From CALKCV01 sp964619285 (GTDB taxonomy: Bacteria > Cyanobacteriota > Cyanobacteriia > Cyanobacteriales > Microcoleaceae), in NCBI GenBank assembly GCA_964619285.1, contig CAZUCT010000012.1:1-47682 (forward strand): DNA of 47,682 nucleotides. Reading direction: 5' to 3'. The notes beneath the pieces are model-generated. The model saw only the letters and a program-made list of their open reading frames with translations. It had not been told where the DNA came from and made no database searches. Position numbers and translations under genes: made by a program. Position 1 is the first letter of the stretch, and each line of letters starts with the position of its first letter. Positions 23,886-31,200 of this stretch are shown here, piece after piece.

Positions 23886-24318
23886 TCTTGTTACTCCTTT
23901 TATGGGTTTACTGGTAGATACCCTGGAGAAACGAATGTTAGAAAAATCGCAACTGGCGATTTCGTTATGTCTCTAAATCATCTGGTGTTTTTTTGGGGGG
24001 TTTGACCCCTCAACTATCTTCATCTTATGGGCTGAAACCAGCATTGTCAGCCGTAAGAACGCGCATTTCTTTAAATTAAGTACCTTTGCCTAACTGGAAG
24101 TTCTCTTTGCGATCGCCGTCACTCAACCCTGGAAGTTGCTTCCTCAAATACCCTTAGATTGACCTAATCTTGCTTGTATTTTTTTATACTCAGCTTTACG
24201 CAAAGACCGCATAATGGCTTGATTTGTCATCTCAAGAAGGCCAACAATTAACGTTGGGCCACTAAAAAAGGCCATAAAAAAGCGATCGCTTTTCCTTCAG
24301 GCGATCGCTAGATTTGTT
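23886..24318. other. Leader and upstream region of the giant RTX gene
   Basis: The minus-strand leader has AAAGGAG seven to eight bases before the ATG. Further upstream I see AT-rich sequence, HIP1 sites at 24110, 24283 and 24301 that can form an imperfect hairpin (AAAAAGCGATCGCTTTT), and a GGCC-containing stem at about 24255-24275. No coding frame is convincing. Confidence 0.45.
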
Positions 24319-24645
24319 GTGCAACCTTGGGGCACATGTCAAATTCTCGTCCAATTTTTGACAGCAACCTTGGGGCACATGTCAAATTCTCGTCCAATTT
24401 TTGTGCGCAAATTGCGCACATTTTTGGGCCTTTTGAAATTCTCGTCCAATTTTTGTGCGCAAATTGCGCACATTTTTGGGCCTTTTGAAANNNNNNNNNN
24501 NNNNNNNNNNNNNNNNNNNNNNNNNNNNNNNNNNNNNNNNNNNNNNNNNNNNNNNNNNNNNNNNNNNNNNNNNNNNNNNNNNNNNNNNNNTTCTCGTCCA
24601 ATTTTTGACAGCAACCTTGGCGGACTTTTTTGGGCTTTTTGTTGT
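24319..24645. repeat. Tandem repeat array with a 100-base assembly gap
   Basis: Units share TTCTCGTCCAATTTTTG. One unit type (about 43 bases) continues ACAGCAACCTTGGGGCACAT then GTCAAA; another (about 52 bases) continues with TGCGCAAATTGCGCACA, a near-perfect palindrome, and TTTTTGGGCCTTTTGAAA. At least four units are visible; bases 24491-24590 are N. Open frames through it are low-complexity by-products of the repeat and not called. Confidence 0.85.
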
Positions 24646-24741
24646 TGAGAGACTTGCGATTTAATCGAGTCCCCTTGTTACGTTAGGTTTCACCATTTTT
24701 TTAACTAGCACTCTCTGAATTTCTCAAGTGCCCCAAAAAAT

Positions 24742-25344
24742 CTACTCTTCTACCTGTTCTGTTTCTTGAGACTGAGTTTCAGTTTCAACTCTGGGGGAAG
24801 CGATACTAACCACAACCCGCTCTTTTTCCCCAATAGCTGCTACTCCCTCGGGCAAGATCAATTCATTAACGTGGAGAGACTGTCCTAAATGCAAAGACGA
24901 AACATCAATCTCAATTGATTCTGGGATGCTATCTGGCTTGCATCTGACTTCGAGTTCGGAGAGAATAGGCTCTAAAATACCACCTTCCAATTTAACTCCC
25001 ACAGCTTCACCCACAAAATGCAGGGGCACTTCTACCTCCACGCTATCCTGAGTGGATATAGAGAAAAAACTCAAGTGATAGGGAAAACCTTTCCAAGGAT
25101 GAGTTTGAACTTCCCGCAATAAAGTCTTGCCATTCCAGGGGATATCTGGAATATTCAATTGAATTAAAGTGTTATTAATCGAACCATCCTTCAACAGTTG
25201 TTGAACTGTTTTTGCTTCAACTGTCAGAGCAACTGATTCCGATCCGTTATGACCGTACAAAACTGCGGGAATTAAACCCGATCGCCTCAGAGCTTTTGGT
25301 TTGCTCCCTTCCGGTCGTTTTTGACAATCTACTGTTAGTTCCAT
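24742..25344 (-). CDS. rplY: 50S ribosomal protein L25 (general stress protein CTC form)
   Basis: A 200-residue long-form L25/CTC protein that binds 5S rRNA. The L25 domain covers about 1-95 (MELTVDCQKRPEGSKPKALR, GLIPAVLYGHNG, LLREVQTHPWKGFPYHLSFF) and the CTC/TL5 beta domain about 98-185 (EVEVPLHFVGEAVGVKLEGG, DVSSLHLGQSLHVNELILPE). The tail is Glu/Gln-rich. GAGGAATTG lies about ten bases before the ATG. It follows purA on the same strand after 71 bases containing heptamers, as is common in cyanobacteria, so the two may share a transcript. Confidence 0.95.
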   Translation of the reverse strand: MELTVDCQKRPEGSKPKALRRSGLIPAVLYGHNGSESVALTVEAKTVQQLLKDGSINNTLIQLNIPDIPWNGKTLLREVQTHPWKGFPYHLSFFSISTQDSVEVEVPLHFVGEAVGVKLEGGILEPILSELEVRCKPDSIPESIEIDVSSLHLGQSLHVNELILPEGVAAIGEKERVVVSIASPRVETETQSQETEQVEE

Positions 25345-25415
25345 GTTTTCAATTCCTCAATACTAATCTTTATCAATTTTTACCGATTGCTAATGAAGCT
25401 ATTACCCATTACCTA

Positions 25416-26759
25416 TTACCCAATTGATGTAGTAGCGGGGGTTCCGTCGGCGTGCAATAAAGCCCGCTTCGGACCGTGAATGGGGTCTTCTATAATAATA
25501 GTTTGGTCGCGACCTGCTCCCACAGAGACAATAGCGATCGGAACTTTCATCAACTCCGCCAAAAACCTCAAATAATCCAACGCTTCCGAAGGCAAATCTT
25601 CTAAACTTCTACATTCAGCAGTGGAACGCTTCCAACCCGGCAGAGTTTCATAAATAGGACAGCACCCGGCCAACAGACGAGAATTATTAGGAAAATGCTC
25701 GCAACGCTTACCGTCCAACTCGTAAGCGACGCAAACCTTTATTTCCTCTAATTCGTCCAAGACATCCAGCTTAGTAATAGCCAGACAATCTAGACCGTTG
25801 ATCCGAACAGCATAGCGACCGATAACCGCATCAAACCAACCGCAGCGACGCTTGCGACCCGTTGTCGTCCCAAACTCGGCCCCGCGATCGCACAGTACAT
25901 CGCCAATGCCATCGGTCATTTCCGTCGGAAAAGGTCCTTCCCCCACTCTAGTAGTATAAGCTTTCGCCACGCCAATGACGCGATCTATAGTCGTCGGTCC
26001 CACCCCCGCTCCTACGCAGGCTCCCCCTGCCACCGGGTTAGAGGAAGTCACATAAGGGTAAGTACCGTGGTCCAGATCTAATAAAGTGCCTTGGGCACCT
26101 TCAAACAAAATATTGCGCCGCTGCTCGATTGCTTGATAAATCTTTAAAGAGGTATCCACCACATGAAGTCGCAAGCGATCGGCATATTGCAAATACTCTT
26201 TAATTACTGATTCCGGTTCTAGTGGTGGGAGATTATATAGTTTTTCGAGAATTAGGTTCTTATTATTAATCGTCCAGGTCAGCTTTTCTCGCAACCCTTC
26301 CGGCTCCATCAAATCTTCCATCCGAACGCCAGTGCGCTCGGACTTATCCGCATAAGTCGGGCCAATTCCTCGACCCGTCGTACCTATTTTTTGCGTTCCC
26401 CGACGCTCCTCCGATGCCAGGTCAAACATTCGATGGTAAGGCATGGTTACATGAGCGGTCTGGGAAATCATCAACTTTTCCGTCGAGATTTTCAAAGACT
26501 CGACCCGATCTAATTCTTCGATCAACAGTTTTGGGTCTATTACCGTCCCCGAACCGATAATACACTCAGTCTCGGGGTACAAGATGCCGGAGGGAATCAA
26601 ATGCAGCTTTAATGTCTGGCCTTCGACCACAACTGTGTGGCCAGCATTGACCCCCCCTTGGTAACGTACCACCACATCTGCTGACTTGCTGAGTAGATCG
26701 GTTACTTTTCCTTTTCCTTCGTCGCCCCATTGGGCCCCAATCACTATTACGTTAGCCAA
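25416..26759 (-). CDS. purA: Adenylosuccinate synthase
   Basis: A 447-residue enzyme joining IMP and aspartate with GTP, the first step from IMP to AMP. The family N-terminus ANVIVIGAQWGDEGKGK begins right at TTG 26757-26759, which I take as start; the open frame continues 51 codons upstream but that part is unlike PurA. Further motifs: GGVNAGHTVVV, GTTGRGIGPTYADKSERTGV, GAQGTLLDLDHGTYPYVTSS, TTTGRKRRCGWFD. Upstream of the TTG the binding site is poor. It lies 161 bases after txlA on the same strand and before rplY. Confidence 0.95.
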   Translation of the reverse strand: MANVIVIGAQWGDEGKGKVTDLLSKSADVVVRYQGGVNAGHTVVVEGQTLKLHLIPSGILYPETECIIGSGTVIDPKLLIEELDRVESLKISTEKLMISQTAHVTMPYHRMFDLASEERRGTQKIGTTGRGIGPTYADKSERTGVRMEDLMEPEGLREKLTWTINNKNLILEKLYNLPPLEPESVIKEYLQYADRLRLHVVDTSLKIYQAIEQRRNILFEGAQGTLLDLDHGTYPYVTSSNPVAGGACVGAGVGPTTIDRVIGVAKAYTTRVGEGPFPTEMTDGIGDVLCDRGAEFGTTTGRKRRCGWFDAVIGRYAVRINGLDCLAITKLDVLDELEEIKVCVAYELDGKRCEHFPNNSRLLAGCCPIYETLPGWKRSTAECRSLEDLPSEALDYLRFLAELMKVPIAIVSVGAGRDQTIIIEDPIHGPKRALLHADGTPATTSIG

Positions 26760-26920
26760 GGGTCTTTTTCCCACTATTGGACACAATCTCTTATTATGAT
26801 CGGCTTTGACTCTGAATGTCAAACTAATTTCTGTTAATTTTTGTAAAAAATTAACCCGTCCCACCCCTGGCAAACCAGTTTCGGCCGTCCAGCTACCCAG
26901 CTTACTTCCCAAACAGGGCT

Positions 26921-27517
26921 CTATGGTACTTGACTGCCATGAGCCCGAGGGTCGGTAGTTTTTGCTGCTGGTGTTACTGACCGGTTAAATTGGGAAGTTT
27001 GCCCGGTGGCATGGGCATAAGGCAAGGTCTCGCCAGCAATTAAAGCTTTGAGGTTGGCCTCAAGGATGGGGCGCGGCAGTTCGCCGATAGTTTGGGCGAT
27101 GGCCGTGCCCTCCGAGTCTAAAAAGACAAAATGAGGTATGCCGTCCACTCTATATTTGACGAGCTCTGGCAGCCACTTATTGTTATCGACGTTCAGCATG
27201 ACAAAATTAAGCTGTTGGTCGTATTCCTCTTTAATTTCTTTCAGGTCTGGGGCCATTGCTTGACAGCTAGTACACCAATTGGCATAAAATTCCATTAAGC
27301 TGGGCTTGCCATTGGCTAAGGCCACTTCTAGTGGAGTTGCTTCTTGTGCAAGTTCTCCCACTGTTATAGAGCTAGTCTCGGTTCTCAAACCCAAAAATAA
27401 GGCCACCGAAAGAGCGATCGCTGCCAAGACAACTAATAGATTTCTCAGACCCTTTGCCCGAGCCTCTGATAAAGTTCCGGTGGTAGTAGTAGTTGAGTTT
27501 CGTAAGTTTCCGGTCAT
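26921..27517 (-). CDS. txlA: Membrane-anchored thioredoxin-like protein (TxlA/HCF164 type)
   Basis: A 198-residue protein with one N-terminal membrane anchor (about 27-46, LVVLAAIALSVALFLGL) and a thioredoxin domain (about 60-165). The redox motif is FYANWCTSCQAMAPDLKEIK, followed by NFVMLNVDNNKWLPELVKYR and VDGIPHFVFLDSEGTAIAQT with the cis-Pro region, matching TxlA/HCF164, a thylakoid-lumen thiol donor for cytochrome b6f and c-type cytochrome maturation. The last 35 residues are polar. The ATG is conventional; GGAGAAAT lies about five bases upstream. It is divergent from the NIL-ferredoxin gene. Confidence 0.9.
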   Translation of the reverse strand: MTGNLRNSTTTTTGTLSEARAKGLRNLLVVLAAIALSVALFLGLRTETSSITVGELAQEATPLEVALANGKPSLMEFYANWCTSCQAMAPDLKEIKEEYDQQLNFVMLNVDNNKWLPELVKYRVDGIPHFVFLDSEGTAIAQTIGELPRPILEANLKALIAGETLPYAHATGQTSQFNRSVTPAAKTTDPRAHGSQVP

Positions 27518-27624
27518 ATTTCTCCAACGATTCAGAATTTATAAAAACACAGTTTAGCAATTTTCATTTTTGTCTAAGACAATGGCCAACAAATACCAAA
27601 TAGGAAAAAAAAGAGGAGGATGCC

Positions 27625-28029
27625 GTGAAAAAAAGGGTAAGGTTAACTTTTACGCGAAGAGCCATTCATATGCCCGTGACCTATCGACTGGCAAAGGATT
27701 TTAATGTAGCTGCCAATATCATTAGAGCTCAGGTGGCACCGAATCAAATAGGTAAATTAGTATTGGAATTGTCGGGGGATATTGACGAATTAGATGCAGC
27801 CATCGATTGGATGCGATCGCAAGAAATAGAAGTATCTGTTGCCAGTCGAGAGATTCTGATTGACGAAGAAACTTGCGTTGATTGCGGTTTATGTACTGGA
27901 GTTTGTCCCACCGAAGCGCTGACTCTCTCCCCAGAAAATTTTCGCCTTCAGTTTTCGCGATCGCGCTGTATCGTTTGCGAACAGTGCATTCCTACTTGTC
28001 CCGTTCGGGCAATTTCTACCAATCTCTAA
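27625..28029 (+). CDS. NIL-domain ferredoxin-like protein with two 4Fe-4S motifs
   Basis: A 134-residue cytoplasmic protein. Residues about 1-75 form a NIL domain (RLTFTRRAIHMPVTYRLAKD, AAIDWMRSQEIEVSV), a ferredoxin-fold ligand-binding module also found at the end of MetN transporters. Residues about 85-134 are a bacterial dicluster ferredoxin with CVDCGLCTGVCP and CIVCEQCIPTCP, binding two 4Fe-4S clusters. In other bacteria such proteins are linked to homocysteine/sulphur transfer; a role in cyanobacteria is not established. GTG start with GAGGAGG seven bases upstream. A membrane protein follows after four bases. Confidence 0.88.
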   Translation: MKKRVRLTFTRRAIHMPVTYRLAKDFNVAANIIRAQVAPNQIGKLVLELSGDIDELDAAIDWMRSQEIEVSVASREILIDEETCVDCGLCTGVCPTEALTLSPENFRLQFSRSRCIVCEQCIPTCPVRAISTNL

Positions 28030-28033
28030 ACCA

Positions 28034-28465
28034 TTGAATTTCATCAGACAAGTTTGGTTTTCCCTAACAATACTTTTAATCGCATCTGTTACTCTTGGCT
28101 GGATTTTAGCCTCTGAGTCTATTTCTTGGTTAGCTTGGTTGGCTGTGGTAGCTAGTATTTTCGTTTTGGCAACCTTCTTAACTGTACCTTTGCCAAACTT
28201 ACAGAGATTAATTTTGCAATGGTTTACATCCGATATTGGGACTTTTATTTCCGTGATTCTTGTTGCCTTTTTGTTTGTCGTTTTCCTTAACTGGCTCGAT
28301 TTTTTTGTTAAACCTTTAGTTTTAATCTCGGCTGCTATCTTAGCACGTTTGGACTCTATTGCAGCAGGTTTTAATCAATGGCAAGAGTTCTTAATCCTTA
28401 CAAGTATTTCTCTAGCTGGTTTAGGAGTAGGGGGCTGTCTTAATCTGTGGTTGGCATCTTGGTGA
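28034..28465 (+). CDS. Small four-helix membrane protein of unknown function
   Basis: A 143-residue hydrophobic protein with four predicted membrane segments (about 8-28, 31-50, 68-103, 120-142). The start TTG lies four bases after the stop of the NIL-ferredoxin gene, so the two are almost certainly co-transcribed and perhaps translationally coupled. No charged active-site pattern stands out; FVVFLNWLDFFVKPLVLISA is the most distinctive part. I do not recognise the family. The frame ends 140 bases before a terminator. Confidence 0.65.
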   Translation: MNFIRQVWFSLTILLIASVTLGWILASESISWLAWLAVVASIFVLATFLTVPLPNLQRLILQWFTSDIGTFISVILVAFLFVVFLNWLDFFVKPLVLISAAILARLDSIAAGFNQWQEFLILTSISLAGLGVGGCLNLWLASW

Positions 28466-28607
28466 TGAAGTCAGCCTTCAGACACAATGGCCAATTTTAG
28501 CTTTTGTTTTTATTTGTTTTTAACAGACAATTTTTAGGGTGTCACACCCCTTTGGCAATAACCCCTTTATTTTGTCAAGATAATAGTAGCGTTTAACTGT
28601 CCTTGTC

Positions 28608-28650
28608 CCCTACCTGCTTCTTGCGGTAGGGCATTTTTGTTTTTTAGCTT
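28608..28650 (+). terminator. Terminator after the NIL-ferredoxin operon
   Basis: CCCTACC (28608-28614) and GGTAGGG (28625-28631) with a ten-base loop, then CATTTTTGTTTTTTAG. A smaller stem GGGTG/CACCC lies at 28537-28549. Confidence 0.75.
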
Positions 28651-28707
28651 TATTAAGACATCAAAAATTAGCCTTAATCTAGTAAGATTACCAAATTTTA
28701 AAAATGT

Positions 28708-29256
28708 CTAATTCAGAGATTCATCTATTGGCGATGGCCTGAGACTTTTTTCGATCTCATTAAGAACGAGAGCGACAATTTCTTCTGGTGTCTGACCGGG
28801 AGCTACTCTAATTCTGACATCAGCTTGAACGTAAAAAGCCTCTCGTTCTTCGAGGATAGTTTCCAACTTGGTCAGAGGATTTTTATCTTTGAGTAGAGGG
28901 CGAGTAGTATCGTGACGCAAGCGATCGTACAATTGTCCCACAGGCACATCCAACCAAACTACGATTCCGTGTTGCAAATAGCTCCAGTTCATCTGGCGCA
29001 ATATTATACCACCACCCGTAGCTACAGTCAAGTTTTTGTAGGCAGATAATTCGGCCAAGACCTGAGTTTCGATCTCGCGAAAACCCCCTTCTCCATCTTC
29101 AGCAAAAATCTCATTAATAGATTTACCCGTAACTTTAACGATGACCTCATCGGTATCAAAAAAATGGTAGCCCAGTTTCTCGGCTAATAACTTTCCTACC
29201 GTGGTTTTACCCGAACCCATCATGCCGATGAGATAAACGCTAACTCCGTTCAACAT
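28708..29256 (-). CDS. aroK: Shikimate kinase
   Basis: A 182-residue kinase that phosphorylates shikimate at O3 with ATP in the aromatic amino acid pathway. The P-loop is GMMGSGKTTVG (about 11-21); FFDTDEVIV gives the Asp-x-Asp metal/shikimate motif; GEGGFREIE, ATGGGIILR and RPLLKDKNP are shikimate- and adenine-site motifs. The length is normal (about 170-190). The ATG is in context TTGAACGGAG on the minus strand. It stands alone, converging on the NIL-ferredoxin operon terminator. Confidence 0.95.
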   Translation of the reverse strand: MLNGVSVYLIGMMGSGKTTVGKLLAEKLGYHFFDTDEVIVKVTGKSINEIFAEDGEGGFREIETQVLAELSAYKNLTVATGGGIILRQMNWSYLQHGIVVWLDVPVGQLYDRLRHDTTRPLLKDKNPLTKLETILEEREAFYVQADVRIRVAPGQTPEEIVALVLNEIEKSLRPSPIDESLN

Positions 29257-29732
29257 CTGCCTAGAATTTTAAATGTAATTGATACTCTGCGCTCTTATGC
29301 AGCGCAGATTCTTAATTCGTCTAAAACTGAACTCTTAAAGGCATTATCAAAGTGCCACTACACGCTCAAAATGTTGACTAATGGCCGGATAAATTGCGCT
29401 TACTTTTACTTTTGCTTATCTTTTATTATCGCTAGCATAAGTCGAGTTAAGCTACGCAAATAGCTCGACATCTGCCGTCGTCCTGCCATTATTTGCAGTG
29501 GTGTAGTCATACTGCCGTTAGAGCTAATCTAACCGTTGTTTCTTAACGAACGGGATTTCTCCGTACTAGGACGATTCGGAGCGCAGATTTTTTTCCTACT
29601 TGCTTTAGCCAGCGTAACACAAAAACTAGAAACTTTCAAGGCGATTAAAATCCCCCGTTCACTTTTCATCCATGATGAAAAAAAAACATGGCTTTCAAGT
29701 TCTCGTCCTTTTTTCGTAATCAAAGAAAAACG
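29257..29732. other. Intergenic region upstream of aroK
   Basis: It holds two short stems, CCGTT/AACGG (about 29531-29551) and CTCCG/CGGAG (about 29559-29582), near AGGACGATTCGG. These could belong to a leader or small RNA, but I see no match to a known family. No convincing coding frame. Confidence 0.4.
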
Positions 29733-29748
29733 GGGGCCAATTCCCCCA
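29733..29748 (-). terminator. Terminator of the ubiX-LapA-like operon
   Basis: GGGGG (29733-29737) and CCCCC (29744-29748); on the minus strand the stem is followed by CGTTTTTCTTTG. It lies eight bases beyond the LapA-like stop codon. Confidence 0.7.
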
Positions 29749-29755
29749 GATCGAT

Positions 29756-30511
29756 TTATTGGCCCTCTTTAGGGCTTTCTTCTTCAGTGCCAGCTTCGAC
29801 ATTAGGGTTACTTGTGGTCTGTGGCGATGCCGATGGGGGAGGCGGAGTGATAATACGATAGTCTGCATCATAGACAGACTCGCTTTGGCCCACTCCCGAA
29901 CCGCTTGGGTCTTTATAACCATAAGAGTAAACAGAGCCCGACCAAGATTCACTTTTTGGTTTTTGCTCGACCTCGTAATTCTGGGGGTTGCTTTCAACAG
30001 AATCAGAACCTACAGGAGCTTGTGTTGAAGGCCCGGGAGAATTATCGCCCCAATCCCCCTCCTTTGAAGGCCCATCGGCCCAATCATCGCCATTACCCGA
30101 GGGCGGCGGTCCTTTATAACCTTTTTTTAAGTTAAAAAAACCCCTTTTGCCCGAGCGATCGCCAGACTCAGAATCACTCTCGCTCTCTGGTGGAGCTTGG
30201 GTTTCGCTACCTACACTCGTCCGGCCGCCCTCTGGGGGTACTTGGACGTTTTTCTCTTCTAGGCTGTGGAGGTTAGCGTGTCGTAAAGTCAGATAATTTG
30301 AGAGTCCAAAGAGGCTCGAAATTATCGCAGCAGTGAGGATACCAGCTAAGAGAGCTAATAGAATCCATACAGGGAGTGGGAAGGTTCGCGATCGCATTCC
30401 CAAAAATGTCAAAGATATTCGGGGCTCCCAATTGGCCCAGGCAAACGCTGCTAGCACGACAACTATTGCCGTTACAATCGCCAGCAATAAAAAAGTCTTA
30501 GATTTCTTCAT
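29756..30511 (-). CDS. LapA/DUF1049-type membrane protein with a long disordered tail
   Basis: About 251 residues from ATG 30509-30511; the frame is open nine codons further to a GTG, but AAGGTGG about seven bases before the ATG favours the shorter form. Two membrane segments at about 5-26 and 45-68 flank WANWEPRISLTFLGMRSRTF, the LapA (DUF1049) signature. The remaining 170 residues are acidic, Ser/Pro/Gly-rich and repetitive, probably a disordered cytoplasmic tail, much longer than in the usual 100-residue LapA. The start overlaps the ubiX stop by 14 bases, indicating translational coupling. LapA proteins are linked to envelope assembly; the role here is unknown. Confidence 0.75.
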   Translation of the reverse strand: MKKSKTFLLLAIVTAIVVVLAAFAWANWEPRISLTFLGMRSRTFPLPVWILLALLAGILTAAIISSLFGLSNYLTLRHANLHSLEEKNVQVPPEGGRTSVGSETQAPPESESDSESGDRSGKRGFFNLKKGYKGPPPSGNGDDWADGPSKEGDWGDNSPGPSTQAPVGSDSVESNPQNYEVEQKPKSESWSGSVYSYGYKDPSGSGVGQSESVYDADYRIITPPPPSASPQTTSNPNVEAGTEEESPKEGQ

Positions 30512-31115
30512 TGGCTTTCCACCTTTTGATAGGAACACAATTAATACCCAATTGGTCCAAGGCTCGGGCTACCACAAAATCCACCAAATCTTCTATGGTT
30601 TGGGGATTGTGATACCAAGCGGGTATGGCCGGGACAATTCTGGCCCCGGCTTCTGCTAGAGTAGTTAAATTTCGCAAGTGAATCAAGCTAAAAGGGGTCT
30701 CGCGAGGTACAAGGATCAGTTTACCACCTTCTTTTAGCTGGACATCGGCTGCCCGCTCCAAGAGATCGGAACTTAAACCGGCGGCTAGCTTGGCCACTGT
30801 AGCCATGCTGCAAGGAATAATGACCATGCCTTGGGTGCGGTAAGAACCGCTAGCTATATTAGCTCCGATATCTTGCCAGGGATGACAGCGCAATTTACCC
30901 TTTGTTTTTTCTCCCGATCGTTCTCGCCAGAATTGTTCTTGTCGAATTGGTTCGGCGGGTATTTTCAGATTTTGTTCTGCTTGGGCTACATGATAAACTG
31001 CTTTGGAAGCTACGATTTCTATGGTGTATTCCGCAGCTAACAAAAATTTGATGGTTCGGAAGGCGTAAATTAGTCCTGATGCTCCGGTAATTCCTAAAGT
31101 TATGGGTATGCTCAT
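30498..31115 (-). CDS. ubiX: Flavin prenyltransferase UbiX
   Basis: A 205-residue UbiX-type enzyme that prenylates FMN to make the cofactor of UbiD decarboxylases, used in plastoquinone-type quinone synthesis. It starts SIPITLGITGASGLIYAFR, with IASGSYRTQGMVIIPCSMAT, SSDLLERAADVQLKEGGKLI, PRETPFSLIHLRN and AGARIVPAIPAWYHNP, all canonical. The ATG begins after heptamers. Its 3' end overlaps the LapA-like start. No ubiD is in this window. Confidence 0.95.
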   Translation of the reverse strand: MSIPITLGITGASGLIYAFRTIKFLLAAEYTIEIVASKAVYHVAQAEQNLKIPAEPIRQEQFWRERSGEKTKGKLRCHPWQDIGANIASGSYRTQGMVIIPCSMATVAKLAAGLSSDLLERAADVQLKEGGKLILVPRETPFSLIHLRNLTTLAEAGARIVPAIPAWYHNPQTIEDLVDFVVARALDQLGINCVPIKRWKANEEI

Positions 31116-31200
31116 TTGTTAATTGTCAATGGTCAATGGTTAATTGTCAAGTCGCAACTAACAATTGACAATTAACCATGGACCATTCCCTAATTAATAA

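Noticed and set aside
24319..24645. CRISPR array
   Set aside because: The units are repeats throughout, with no unique spacers between them, and no cas genes lie nearby.
26760..26912. N-terminal extension of PurA up to the upstream ATG/other start
   Set aside because: The 51 extra residues are unlike PurA; the family sequence begins exactly at the TTG codon.
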